Below, in pieces: positions 1 through 7,052 of a stretch of DNA of 7,606 bases; position 1 is the first letter of the stretch; each line of letters opens with the position of its first letter. The DNA comes from an uncultured Methylococcaceae bacterium (lineage in GTDB: Bacteria > Pseudomonadota > Gammaproteobacteria > Methylococcales > Methylomonadaceae): positions 1-7,606 of the forward strand of contig CAIMDR010000728.1 of the NCBI GenBank assembly GCA_903839795.1. Reading direction: 5' to 3'. The notes below the pieces were generated by a model. The model was not told where the DNA came from. It saw nothing but the letters and a program-made list of their open reading frames with translations, and ran no database searches. The translations under genes and the position numbers were made by a program.

Positions 1-708
1 CAAATCACCCAAATGCTGCATTTAAACGCCGACGTAAAAAACAAACTCGGCGAACCGGTATTCAACGACTCCGATTTACAAATGGCCGGTTACGCCGCCG
101 CGCTTAAAGTCTTAACCGCTTACACCCACATCGGCGATGAAGACGCCACCACCTTCGCCTTGCGCCCACGACAAAAAGGCCAAGTCACCGTCGTCGATGA
201 AATCGTGCAACAAGCCTCGGAAGCCGCCAACAGCCTGCTGATTCCCGAAGGTTTACAACCCGACACCTGGAGCGCAACCAAAGGCATCCAACGCTTTTAC
301 CTGCGCATGTTGGATATAGAAACCACCGGCGCATCAAAACTGGATAACTACCAAAACTTCGCCAAAGCCTTTCATGTCGAGGATTACACCAAACTCATGG
401 CGAGCATGGCACCCAACAAAGCACGACTAAAAAGCGTCGAAGAATTCACCTCGCGTGACCTAACCGACAGCACTGAAATCGGCCCCACCTACCTCGGCAA
501 ACTCATCATCGCCCTGCAACAACTGCTGCAAGATAAAGAACCACAAACCGTGATAGATTACCTCCATTCCGACATCACCAATTTTCTGGAAGCCCGCCCC
601 TTGTTAATCGACATCACCGAATTTATCGCCACCAAAACCCGCGATAACAAAGTTCGTGATGTGGCGGAAATACTGGTAGCGCGAATGCGTAACCAGCGAT
701 TGGCATAG
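1..708 (+). CDS. C-terminal part of an anti-phage-associated DUF1156 DNA methyltransferase-like protein (5' truncated by window edge)
   Basis: The frame is open from base 1 to the TAG at 706-708, so these 235 residues are the C-terminal end of a longer protein. The ATG at base 13 is internal and has no ribosome binding site. Seen: a soluble, mostly helical tail with the stretches NDSDLQMAGYAAALKVLT and LDNYQNFAKAF, which I recall from the C-termini of DUF1156 proteins in anti-phage loci. Known of the family: these are large adenine-type DNA methyltransferases found with DUF499 and DUF3780 proteins and a PLD-helicase. The catalytic motif would lie upstream and cannot be seen here. The PLD-helicase at 4269 supports the assignment, since the two are usual partners. 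Many third codon positions are C, unlike the AT-rich helicase that follows. Family assignment is from remembered similarity. Confidence 0.65.
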   Translation, partial: QITQMLHLNADVKNKLGEPVFNDSDLQMAGYAAALKVLTAYTHIGDEDATTFALRPRQKGQVTVVDEIVQQASEAANSLLIPEGLQPDTWSATKGIQRFYLRMLDIETTGASKLDNYQNFAKAFHVEDYTKLMASMAPNKARLKSVEEFTSRDLTDSTEIGPTYLGKLIIALQQLLQDKEPQTVIDYLHSDITNFLEARPLLIDITEFIATKTRDNKVRDVAEILVARMRNQRLA

Positions 709-798
709 ATCAAACTGATATACCAGCACAACATAAAAACGAAAAAAATAATACTATAAAGTATCATAGACCTCATAAAGCAAAGTATTGAGAGTAAA

Positions 799-826
799 AT
801 TACATGAAGCAGCCTTTATCTATAAT
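799..826 (+). promoter_or_regulatory. Candidate sigma70-type promoter for the helicase/DUF2290 pair
   Basis: A perfect -10 box, TATAAT, lies at 821-826. A 4-of-6 match to the -35 box, ATTACA, lies at 799-804, with a 16-base spacer. Transcription would begin near 833 and leave a leader of about 68 bases before the ATG at 901. The region is very AT-rich, so chance matches are likely. The position in the only sizeable gap before the helicase gives it some weight. Confidence 0.4.
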
Positions 827-829
827 AAT

Positions 830-904
830 ATGAATATTGAAGGTATCATTAGAAATGACTGCATTCTTACCGAATATTGTTTAAATTTAGGATTAAAAAA
901 ATGA
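830..904 (+). other. Possible 24-codon leader ORF overlapping the helicase start
   Basis: ATG at 830 opens a 24-residue frame (it begins MNIEGIIRND) whose TGA at 902-904 overlaps the helicase ATG at 901 as ATGA. The same frame can be read from a TTG at 788, giving 38 residues. No convincing ribosome binding site precedes either start. If the promoter at 799-826 is real, the 830 ATG lies about at or before the transcript start, so it would be translated only from an upstream transcript. It could be a coupling leader or chance. Confidence 0.18.
889..892 (+). promoter_or_regulatory. Ribosome binding site fixing the helicase start at 901
   Basis: AGGA sits 8 bases before the ATG at 901. A longer in-frame start, TTG at 877, has no such site and would place this AGGA inside the coding sequence. 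ATG 901 is therefore preferred. Confidence 0.6.
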
Positions 905-3009
905 TTGTTGTTAGAGGTGGTACTGGCAAGCCAGTTAGTAGTCAAAAATTAGCCGATTATTTTGAAGCAAGAACCGATATAGAAGGTTACTTGTATTTAG
1001 GGTATCCAATTATAGGTACGATTGAGGGTGGCTATCCCATTGATGCCTTATTTCTTTCGGATAAGCACGGAGCCATTATTTTCCATCTTGTTGAAGGTGC
1101 TTATAATGAACGAATAGAACTCGCTGATATTCAGGATGAAAACTATACAAAATTAGAATCTAAATTAAAGCAGTATAAGGATTTAACGAAAGGACGTAAT
1201 TTAGCCGTTCAATTAAATGTTGCCACCTTTGCGTCTGCATGGACAGGACGCTCAGATATAAATTCTGACTATCCTGTTTTAGTTACCGAGAATGATTTAA
1301 CAGCTTTTCTGAATACTAAAAAATGGGACGACAACCAGACGTATCAAAAACTAGTTTCTGTTATTCAATCCATCACAACGATTAGAAATAGAAATAAACG
1401 TGGCTATGTTAAAAAGACAGACTCAAAAGGAGCCAAGCTAAAAAAACTAGAGGAATCCATTGCTAATTTGGACAGACAACAAAGTACGGCTGTTATTGAG
1501 ACCGTTGAAGGTGTTCAACGTATTCGAGGACTGGCTGGCTCAGGAAAGACCATTGTACTGGCTCTAAAAGTGGCTTATTTACATGCAAAAAATCCTGATT
1601 GGCATATTGCCGTTACCTTCAACAGTCGATCACTAAAAAATCAACTAAAGCATTTCATTACTTTATTTACTCTGGAACACACCAACGAAGAACCTGATTG
1701 GGACAAAATTGATATTATTCATGCTTGGGGGAGTCCTTCAATACGTGGAATTTATTATGAAATATGTCTGAAGCATAATATTGAGTATTTAGATTTTAAA
1801 ACTGCTGAGTCCAGAGTAAAAGTCTACGGAAAAGGCTTTAATGTTGCTTGTGAAAAAGCTTACAGTGAAATCAAATCATTTCAACAATATTATGATGTTG
1901 TTTTGGTGGATGAAGCTCAAGATTTTTCCCCTTATTTTTTACGTTTATGTTATGGCGTGTTAAGACAACCCAAACGCCTGGTTTATGCCTATGATGAATT
2001 GCAAAATATCAGTAATAAACAAATGCCATCACCTGAAGAATTATTTGGCTTAGATAATAATGGTAAACCACTTGTTTCTTTACACAATACTCAAGGAAAG
2101 CCTAAGCAAGATATAGTTTTAGATGTGTGCTATCGAAATTCAAAGCCCATATTAGCCACAGCTCATGCTTTAGGATTTGGTATTTACAGAAAAAAGGGAC
2201 TGATACAGATGTTTGATCAGCATCAACTTTGGCAGGATGTAGGTTACAAAATTAAAGACGGAAAATTAGCAGATGGTGAGTCAGTCACTTTAAGCCGAGA
2301 TGAAAAATCGAGTCCTGAATTTTTAGAAGAACACTCAACTATTGATGATCTCATTACATTTAAATCGTTTAATAATGATGCTGAACAAATTGCGTATTTA
2401 ATTTCTGAGATTGAAAAAAATATTAAGGAAGATGAATTAAAATTAGATGACATTATGGTCATTCATCCTGAACCCTACACAGCAAAACGAGCCGTAGGCG
2501 TAATAAGAGAGGAGTTATTTAGTAAAGGGATAAACTCTAATTTAGCAGGCGTAACAACTACACCGGATGAGTTTTTTAAAGATAATGCCGTTGTATTTAC
2601 ACAGATATATCGTGCTAAAGGCAATGAAGCCTCTATGGTTTATATTATTAACGCCCAGGAATGTTTTGATGCTGTTAATGTAGCTCAAAAGCGAAATATG
2701 TTATTTACTGCATTAACTCGAAGTAAAGCATGGGTGCGTGTATTGGGGTATGGACAGAACATGCGGGCATTGGAACAAGAATTTGAAGAAGTAAAATGCA
2801 ATAAGTTTGAACTTAAATTTACTTATCCTACCGCAGCAGAGCGTGAAAAATTAAGTATTGTTAATCGAGATATGACTGCGCAAGAGCGTAAAAAATTAGA
2901 AATAAAATCAGCTACTGCCAATGACTTACTTCAAAGTCTAATAAACGGTGAAATACATAAAGAAGATTTGCCCGATGATATAAGAAAACAGTTAAAGGAA
3001 TTACTTTAA
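901..3009 (+). CDS. UvrD/Rep-type SF1 DNA helicase with possible NERD-like N-terminal domain, defence-island type
   Basis: A 702-residue cytoplasmic ATPase predicted to translocate on or unwind nucleic acid. Motifs in order: Walker A GLAGSGKT at 210-217 (Lys216), Walker B DEAQD at 337-341, a motif III-like YAYDELQNI at 362-370, YRNSKPIL from 411, a motif V-like RAKGNEA at 571-577, and motif VI FTALTRS at 602-608 (Arg607 as the likely arginine finger). The full set marks an intact superfamily 1A helicase. Residues 41-66 (around Asp48 to Glu65) have the strand-loop-strand look of a NERD/PD-(D/E)xK nuclease-like domain but lack its usual lysine, so nuclease activity is doubtful. The last 50 residues are charged and helical. 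The stop is 2 bases before the DUF2290-type gene, so the two are surely co-transcribed. G+C is low: 15 of 60 bases at 2341-2400, against 32 of 60 at 481-540 and 35 of 60 at 5881-5940. The phage-defence role is inferred from context. Confidence 0.85.
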   Translation: MIVVRGGTGKPVSSQKLADYFEARTDIEGYLYLGYPIIGTIEGGYPIDALFLSDKHGAIIFHLVEGAYNERIELADIQDENYTKLESKLKQYKDLTKGRNLAVQLNVATFASAWTGRSDINSDYPVLVTENDLTAFLNTKKWDDNQTYQKLVSVIQSITTIRNRNKRGYVKKTDSKGAKLKKLEESIANLDRQQSTAVIETVEGVQRIRGLAGSGKTIVLALKVAYLHAKNPDWHIAVTFNSRSLKNQLKHFITLFTLEHTNEEPDWDKIDIIHAWGSPSIRGIYYEICLKHNIEYLDFKTAESRVKVYGKGFNVACEKAYSEIKSFQQYYDVVLVDEAQDFSPYFLRLCYGVLRQPKRLVYAYDELQNISNKQMPSPEELFGLDNNGKPLVSLHNTQGKPKQDIVLDVCYRNSKPILATAHALGFGIYRKKGLIQMFDQHQLWQDVGYKIKDGKLADGESVTLSRDEKSSPEFLEEHSTIDDLITFKSFNNDAEQIAYLISEIEKNIKEDELKLDDIMVIHPEPYTAKRAVGVIREELFSKGINSNLAGVTTTPDEFFKDNAVVFTQIYRAKGNEASMVYIINAQECFDAVNVAQKRNMLFTALTRSKAWVRVLGYGQNMRALEQEFEEVKCNKFELKFTYPTAAEREKLSIVNRDMTAQERKKLEIKSATANDLLQSLINGEIHKEDLPDDIRKQLKELL

Positions 3010-3011
3010 GC

Positions 3012-3656
3012 ATGTTAAGTTCTGTAATTATTTTTAACCAAATTGAGGCAATTACTTCCAAACTGATTAAAATAGGGCTATCGGCAGAACAAAACTTCCC
3101 TTCAAATAATAAGGGTCAAATCACCTATTCAGGGATGCAAGATATTTCCATTGCTATGAAAAATATCACTTATGAAGAAATTTATAAACAACTGGAAGAG
3201 AGCAAAAATTATAATATTAAAATGCTCGATGGTGCATTAATTCAAATGCTTTACAGCTTTGACGGTAATGAGCTAATTTCTCATCGGTTAGCCTTTTTTC
3301 CAGCACCCAACTTGGAAAGCTTTCAGAATGAACCAGAAATCTATGAAGATGATGAAATTTACGCTGACATTTTAGGAAAAAATATTGTTACCTTCCCAAT
3401 TCGTTTTGATTATGACCCTAATAACTTCGAAGAAATAAAACATCCAAAAACTCACATCACATTGGGCCAGTATAAAAACTGTAGGATTCCAATTTCTGAG
3501 CCGCTGACTCCTGAACTATTTATTGCCTTTCTTTTACGAAATTTTTACAACACTGCTTTTGAAACAAACATCAATCACTTTGTTATAAGTATTCATCGCT
3601 TCCAACAAACCATCACCGATAAAGAAAAATCCTTACTTCATCTTGGTATTTACTAA
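3012..3656 (+). CDS. DUF2290-type protein of unknown function, operon partner of the SF1 helicase
   Basis: A 214-residue soluble protein with no signal peptide or membrane segment. The stretch THITLGQYKNCRIPISEPLTP (residues 147-167, around Cys157-Arg-Ile-Pro160) followed by an FLLRNFY-like helix resembles what I remember of DUF2290. Other parts fit a globular alpha/beta fold: a basic N-terminal helix, an acidic segment near residues 105-120, and a conserved-looking RFDYD strand. No catalytic motif is evident. ATG 3012 follows the helicase stop by 2 bases. Its ribosome binding site AAAGGAA (2994-3000) lies inside the end of the helicase gene, so translation is probably coupled. The AT-rich composition matches the helicase, so the two probably moved together. 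A role as specificity or effector subunit for the helicase is inference. Confidence 0.7.
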   Translation: MLSSVIIFNQIEAITSKLIKIGLSAEQNFPSNNKGQITYSGMQDISIAMKNITYEEIYKQLEESKNYNIKMLDGALIQMLYSFDGNELISHRLAFFPAPNLESFQNEPEIYEDDEIYADILGKNIVTFPIRFDYDPNNFEEIKHPKTHITLGQYKNCRIPISEPLTPELFIAFLLRNFYNTAFETNINHFVISIHRFQQTITDKEKSLLHLGIY

Positions 3657-3672
3657 CGACTAAATTTATTAT

Positions 3673-3702
3673 TTGTGAACGGAAAATTATCTTTGTTATA
3701 TA
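3673..3702 (+). promoter_or_regulatory. Weak candidate promoter for the antitoxin-like genes
   Basis: TTGTGA at 3673-3678 and TATATA at 3697-3702 are separated by 18 bases in the 97-base gap after the DUF2290-type gene. Each matches the consensus at about 4 of 6 positions. This is an AT-rich stretch, so the call is weak. No terminator hairpin is seen here, and read-through from the upstream pair is equally possible. Confidence 0.2.
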
Positions 3703-3740
3703 TTTAATTTCAAGCATATTAAAACCCATTTAACTTTGCC

Positions 3741-3747
3741 AAGGGAG
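3741..3747 (+). promoter_or_regulatory. Strong ribosome binding site fixing the antitoxin start at 3754
   Basis: AAGGGAG lies 6 bases before ATG 3754. An alternative in-frame TTG at 3736 is upstream of this site and would put it inside the coding region, so the shorter form is chosen. Confidence 0.7.
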
Positions 3748-3753
3748 AATACA

Positions 3754-3966
3754 ATGCCTAGCTGCCAAGAACTTTACCAACAAGCAAACCAATTACCGCC
3801 TTTAGAAAAATTACATCTGGCCGAATTGTTACTGGCAGATCTGGATACACCCGATCCGGAGATTGATGTTATCTGTAGAGATGAAGCACAAAAAAGATGG
3901 CAAGCTTACCAAGCTGGTGAGTTAAAAACTTTTAGTTATGATGCTGTTATGCAGAGATATAAATGA
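3754..3966 (+). CDS. Addiction-module antitoxin-like protein (putative addiction module component family), no toxin partner
   Basis: A 70-residue protein fitting the small addiction-module component family (TIGR02574 / PF09720-like). Seen: an N-terminal helix with LPPLEKLHLAELLLADLD (about residues 14-31), an acidic DPEIDV linker, a helix with the Trp-containing RWQAYQAGE pattern, and the terminal YDAVMQRYK. This order (LPP, helix, LL-x-LD, DPE, helix, A-Y-x-A-G-E) is typical of the family. Such proteins usually precede a RelE/ParE-type toxin gene by a few bases. Here the 55 bases after the stop lead to another small helical protein, and no toxin is encoded nearby. It may be an orphan antitoxin kept after loss of its toxin, or one that acts on a toxin elsewhere. 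The strong ribosome binding site suggests it is still translated. Confidence 0.75.
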   Translation: MPSCQELYQQANQLPPLEKLHLAELLLADLDTPDPEIDVICRDEAQKRWQAYQAGELKTFSYDAVMQRYK

Positions 3967-4021
3967 AAAATCGACACATTAGATCCATTAATTTCTTATT
4001 TTAGTTAGGGGAGAGAAACAC

Positions 4022-4240
4022 ATGAATACAGCATCCACCCAAACCGCTCACAGCCTTTACGCACTTTACAAAACCTTACCCAATGAGGTGCAACAAGCTT
4101 TTTTACAGGAATTAATACAAAAAAAACATCAGGAAGTGGCAGACCTGCGTTTTTATCTGGACTGTAAGGAAGCAAAGGATGAAAACGAGTTTTTAAGCGA
4201 ACAGGAACAGCAGACTTTTATTGATAGTCTGTCGCAATGA
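4022..4240 (+). CDS. Small helical protein, possibly a second antitoxin-like protein
   Basis: A 72-residue soluble, acidic-tailed protein that I cannot place in a named family. Residues 9-34 form an amphipathic helical segment with ALYKTLPNEVQQAFLQELI, similar in pattern to the N-terminal helix of small antitoxins (compare the LPP helix of the gene just upstream). The rest (KDENEFLSEQEQQTFIDSL) is acidic and probably flexible. A strong ribosome binding site, AGGGGAGAG at 4007-4015, precedes the ATG. The stop codon is shared in an ATGA (4237-4240) with a mini-ORF that leads into the PLD-helicase. That overlap is what one would expect if a toxin gene had followed. The antitoxin role is inference. 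It could also be a small accessory protein of the PLD-helicase. Confidence 0.6.
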   Translation: MNTASTQTAHSLYALYKTLPNEVQQAFLQELIQKKHQEVADLRFYLDCKEAKDENEFLSEQEQQTFIDSLSQ

Positions 4241-4272
4241 AAATCCAGATTTCCGCCTCATTAACAACATGA
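4237..4272 (+). other. 11-codon mini-ORF bridging the small gene and the PLD-helicase by ATGA overlaps
   Basis: The ATG at 4237 overlaps the stop of the 4022 gene (ATGA 4237-4240). The frame MKIQISASLTT ends in a TGA at 4270-4272, which overlaps the PLD-helicase ATG at 4269 (ATGA 4269-4272). It could pass terminating ribosomes to a helicase start that has no ribosome binding site of its own. The opening MKIQI-x-AS resembles starts of ParE-like toxins, so it may be a stump of a deleted toxin gene. Either reading is inference. Confidence 0.3.
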
Positions 4273-6995
4273 CCCTACGCCGCTTTTCTTCCCGTACCCA
4301 TCGCCTGGATCAAAGCTTTTTGGCTGAACAGCTTAAAGATGCAAAGAGTTATCGGCGAATTGCCGGTTATTTTACCAGCTCATTATTTGAAGTGGCTTAT
4401 GAATGGCTGGAGACGATACCGGATGTCAAAATAGTCTGTAATGTCGATATTCATCCTGATGATCTTAAAGTCGCGCAATGCCGCGAAGCCAAGATGCTGG
4501 GGCGCTGGAATGCCAATGCGCTTGAAGTCGAGGCGTTGTTAAACCGTGACCGCTACCAGCGTTTGGATGCCTTTTTACAGCAGCATGGTCAGGCAATTCG
4601 GGTAGCGCCGGACAGCGTGTGCGGTTTTGTGCATGGCAAAGCGGGCGTGATTGAACGTGCCGATGGCCGTAAAGTGGGTTTTATTGGCTCGATGAACGAA
4701 ACCCGCAGCGGTTGGCAGCATCATTATGAGATTTTGTGGGAAGATGATTCCCCGGAAGGCGTTGTCTGGATTGAAGCTGAATTTGACTATCTGTGGAATG
4801 CGGCAAAACCCTTACCGGAAGCCGTTTGCAAGGAAGTGCGTCGGCGCAGTCGTCGCCATGAGGTGGGTTTGGTTGAGGTGGCGGATGATGACAATATTGC
4901 CCCGGCCGCCTTGATTGAATCACCCTTGTATCGCGAAGGGATGTCGCTGCAACCGTGGCAGCAAGGTTTTGTAACGGAATGTTTAAAGCATTATCGTGAT
5001 CACGGTTTTGTGCGCTTATTGCTGGCCGATGAAGTGGGTTTGGGTAAAACTTTGTCGTTGGCAACGGCGGCACTGGCTTTGTGTTTGCTAAACGAAAAAG
5101 AAAAACGTCGTCGCAAGCCGGTTATTATTTTTGCTCCGGCAACGCTGTGCGAGCAATGGCAAACCGAATTGATGGATAAATTAGGCATTCCGACGGCGCG
5201 TTGGCAATCCACCAAAAAGGTGTGGCTGGATAGTAACGAACGCACCATTTCTCCTTCCGGTGCTGAACATATTGTCACCTGTCCGCTACGTATCGGCATT
5301 GTCTCCACCGGCTTGATGATGCGGGATTCTTCTGAAAAACAGCATTTACTGGATTTAAGCTATGGCTTGGTGATAGTCGATGAAGCGCACAAGGCACGAA
5401 CTCGCCAAGGTTTTGGCAAAAATGCCGGTGAACCTAATGAACTGTTGGCTTTTATTTCTGCAATTGCGGCACGCTCAGATCATGTATTGCTGGGCACTGC
5501 CACGCCCATTCAAACTAAAACAGAAGATTTATGGGACTTGGTGCGGGTACTGCATCAAGGCAAAGGCAACTTTGTATTGGGTAATGATTATGCCCGTTGG
5601 CACAAGCCCGATGAAGTTTTGCCGCTCTTATCCGGTGAACAAGAAATAACGGATTTAGCCAGTGCCTGGGAGTTATTGCGGTCGCCATTACCGACCGTCA
5701 ATTCAACGACTGATAATCCGGTGCGCCGATTGTACAGTGCAATCCGTCAGGATTTAAACTTATCCACCCGACAATTTGAAGCCAACCGACTCGCTGATTT
5801 AGAAATAGGGACGAGGCAAGATTTTGAACTTGAACTGGAACGTCGGGTTGCCAATGCCCCGTTCTTTCAGCGTGAAAACCCGCTTGTCCGCCATGTGGTT
5901 TTGCGCAAGCGCACGACACTTGAAGAGGCGGGACTGCTTAAACGGGTCGGTGTTAATGTACATCCTGATAGTAATCGGGTTACCGATGTGCATGGTTTTA
6001 ATGCCTTGTTTGAAGGCTTGGCGGTGCGTACCGACGAGCATTTTCGGGAAGCTTACAACGAGGCGATCACCTTCGGCAAGGTGTTGGGAAAACGCGGCGG
6101 CTTTATGAAAAATCTCATGCAGCAACGAATTTGTTCCAGTATCGTGGCGGGCATTAATACCGCGACTGCCTTGCTGGCAGGACGTACTTTACATGATGAA
6201 AGTGATGAGATGGAAGCCGATGTCGCTTTGCAAACCGATGAAGAGCGTGCGGTTTTGGAATTATTGTTGCATCGGCTTAACGCCTGTCACGGTGATCCAA
6301 AATATGATGCGGTTTTGCACTATTTGATCAATGAAGGTTGGCTTGAACTGGGGTGTATTATTTTTAGCCAGTATTACGACACTGCCCGTTGGCTTGCTGA
6401 TTCGCTGGCGGCACGTTTCCCCGATGAAGCTATCGGTTTATATGCCGGTGCGGGACGAAGCCGGTTATACCAAAAAGGCGATAGCGTGGGTATCGAAAGG
6501 GAAACCCTTAAAATGATGGTAGCGGAACATAAAATCCGGATTATGGTGGCAACGGATGCCGCGTGTGAAGGCTTAAACTTGCAAACCTTGGGTGCATTAA
6601 TTAATATTGATTTACCTTGGAACCCAACCAAATTGGAACAGCGTATCGGTCGCATCAAACGTTTCGGGCAGGTACGTGACAATGTTGACATGCTGAATTT
6701 GGTGAACGAACAAACCGTCGATGAAAAGGTTTATGAACGTTTATCTGAACGGATGCGTGACAAGTTTAATTTATTTGGCTCTTTACCCGATACCATCAAG
6801 GATGACTGGATTGATAACATCGAAACCCTGGATGAAAAAATGGATCAATACATTGATGCGCAAAAACGTGCCACCGGATTTGATTTACGTTACAACACCC
6901 ATCTTACGGCCTCCGATAAGGATTGGCGAGATTGCTCCAATGTTTTGTCGCAACGGGATTTTGGGACGTTGATGCGCGAAGGTTGGGAAAAGTAA
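4269..6995 (+). CDS. PLD-domain/SNF2-type helicase anti-phage protein
   Basis: A 908-residue cytoplasmic fusion. The N-terminus (about 1-200) is a phospholipase D superfamily nuclease-type domain with one HKD-like motif: His122-Gly-Lys124, then GSMNE at 140-144. The usual Asp five residues after Lys is Glu129. A single motif implies dimerisation to build an active site. Then comes an SNF2/RapA-like superfamily 2 motor: Walker A DEVGLGKT at 254-261 (Lys260), DEAH at 371-374, GTATP at 409-413, and in the C-terminal lobe ATDAACEGLNLQ from 761 and QRIGRIKRFGQ at 791-801 (two arginines). All motor motifs are intact. Known of the family: such proteins occur with DUF1156, DUF499 and DUF3780 proteins in an RM-like anti-phage system and probably translocate on and cut unmodified DNA. 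An in-frame TTG at 4221 would add 16 residues. ATG 4269 is chosen because the recognisable N-terminus begins there. It lacks a ribosome binding site, so translation is probably coupled to the upstream frame. Confidence 0.88.
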   Translation: MTLRRFSSRTHRLDQSFLAEQLKDAKSYRRIAGYFTSSLFEVAYEWLETIPDVKIVCNVDIHPDDLKVAQCREAKMLGRWNANALEVEALLNRDRYQRLDAFLQQHGQAIRVAPDSVCGFVHGKAGVIERADGRKVGFIGSMNETRSGWQHHYEILWEDDSPEGVVWIEAEFDYLWNAAKPLPEAVCKEVRRRSRRHEVGLVEVADDDNIAPAALIESPLYREGMSLQPWQQGFVTECLKHYRDHGFVRLLLADEVGLGKTLSLATAALALCLLNEKEKRRRKPVIIFAPATLCEQWQTELMDKLGIPTARWQSTKKVWLDSNERTISPSGAEHIVTCPLRIGIVSTGLMMRDSSEKQHLLDLSYGLVIVDEAHKARTRQGFGKNAGEPNELLAFISAIAARSDHVLLGTATPIQTKTEDLWDLVRVLHQGKGNFVLGNDYARWHKPDEVLPLLSGEQEITDLASAWELLRSPLPTVNSTTDNPVRRLYSAIRQDLNLSTRQFEANRLADLEIGTRQDFELELERRVANAPFFQRENPLVRHVVLRKRTTLEEAGLLKRVGVNVHPDSNRVTDVHGFNALFEGLAVRTDEHFREAYNEAITFGKVLGKRGGFMKNLMQQRICSSIVAGINTATALLAGRTLHDESDEMEADVALQTDEERAVLELLLHRLNACHGDPKYDAVLHYLINEGWLELGCIIFSQYYDTARWLADSLAARFPDEAIGLYAGAGRSRLYQKGDSVGIERETLKMMVAEHKIRIMVATDAACEGLNLQTLGALINIDLPWNPTKLEQRIGRIKRFGQVRDNVDMLNLVNEQTVDEKVYERLSERMRDKFNLFGSLPDTIKDDWIDNIETLDEKMDQYIDAQKRATGFDLRYNTHLTASDKDWRDCSNVLSQRDFGTLMREGWEK

Positions 6996-7038
6996 AATAG
7001 CTACAGACACCCCATAAGCAAAGGCATTAATTAAATCC

Positions 7039-7044
7039 TGAGGA
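7039..7044 (+). promoter_or_regulatory. Ribosome binding site deciding the TTG start at 7053
   Basis: TGAGGA sits 8 bases before TTG 7053. There is no ATG at the N-terminal end of this frame before the conserved PHSGRM segment, so the TTG start is well supported. Confidence 0.6.
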
Positions 7045-7052
7045 ATTTTGGC

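Noticed and set aside
700..724. TTGGCA (5 of 6 match to -35) with TATACC as a promoter
   Set aside because: The spacer is only 13 bases and the -10 match is poor.
751..764. Inverted repeat ATACT-ATAA-AGTAT as a terminator after the DUF1156 gene
   Set aside because: The stem is only 5 AT-rich pairs and no T-run follows, so a functional terminator is unlikely.
877..900. TTG start extending the SF1 helicase by 8 residues
   Set aside because: No ribosome binding site precedes it, while AGGA at 889-892 is well placed for ATG 901.
4681..5073. 130-residue open frame on the minus strand inside the PLD-helicase
   Set aside because: It lies opposite strong coding sequence with intact helicase motifs, has a low-complexity, proline- and arginine-rich product, and no recognisable domain.
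5799..6125. 108-residue minus-strand frame inside the PLD-helicase
   Set aside because: It lies opposite conserved coding sequence and has no family-like features.
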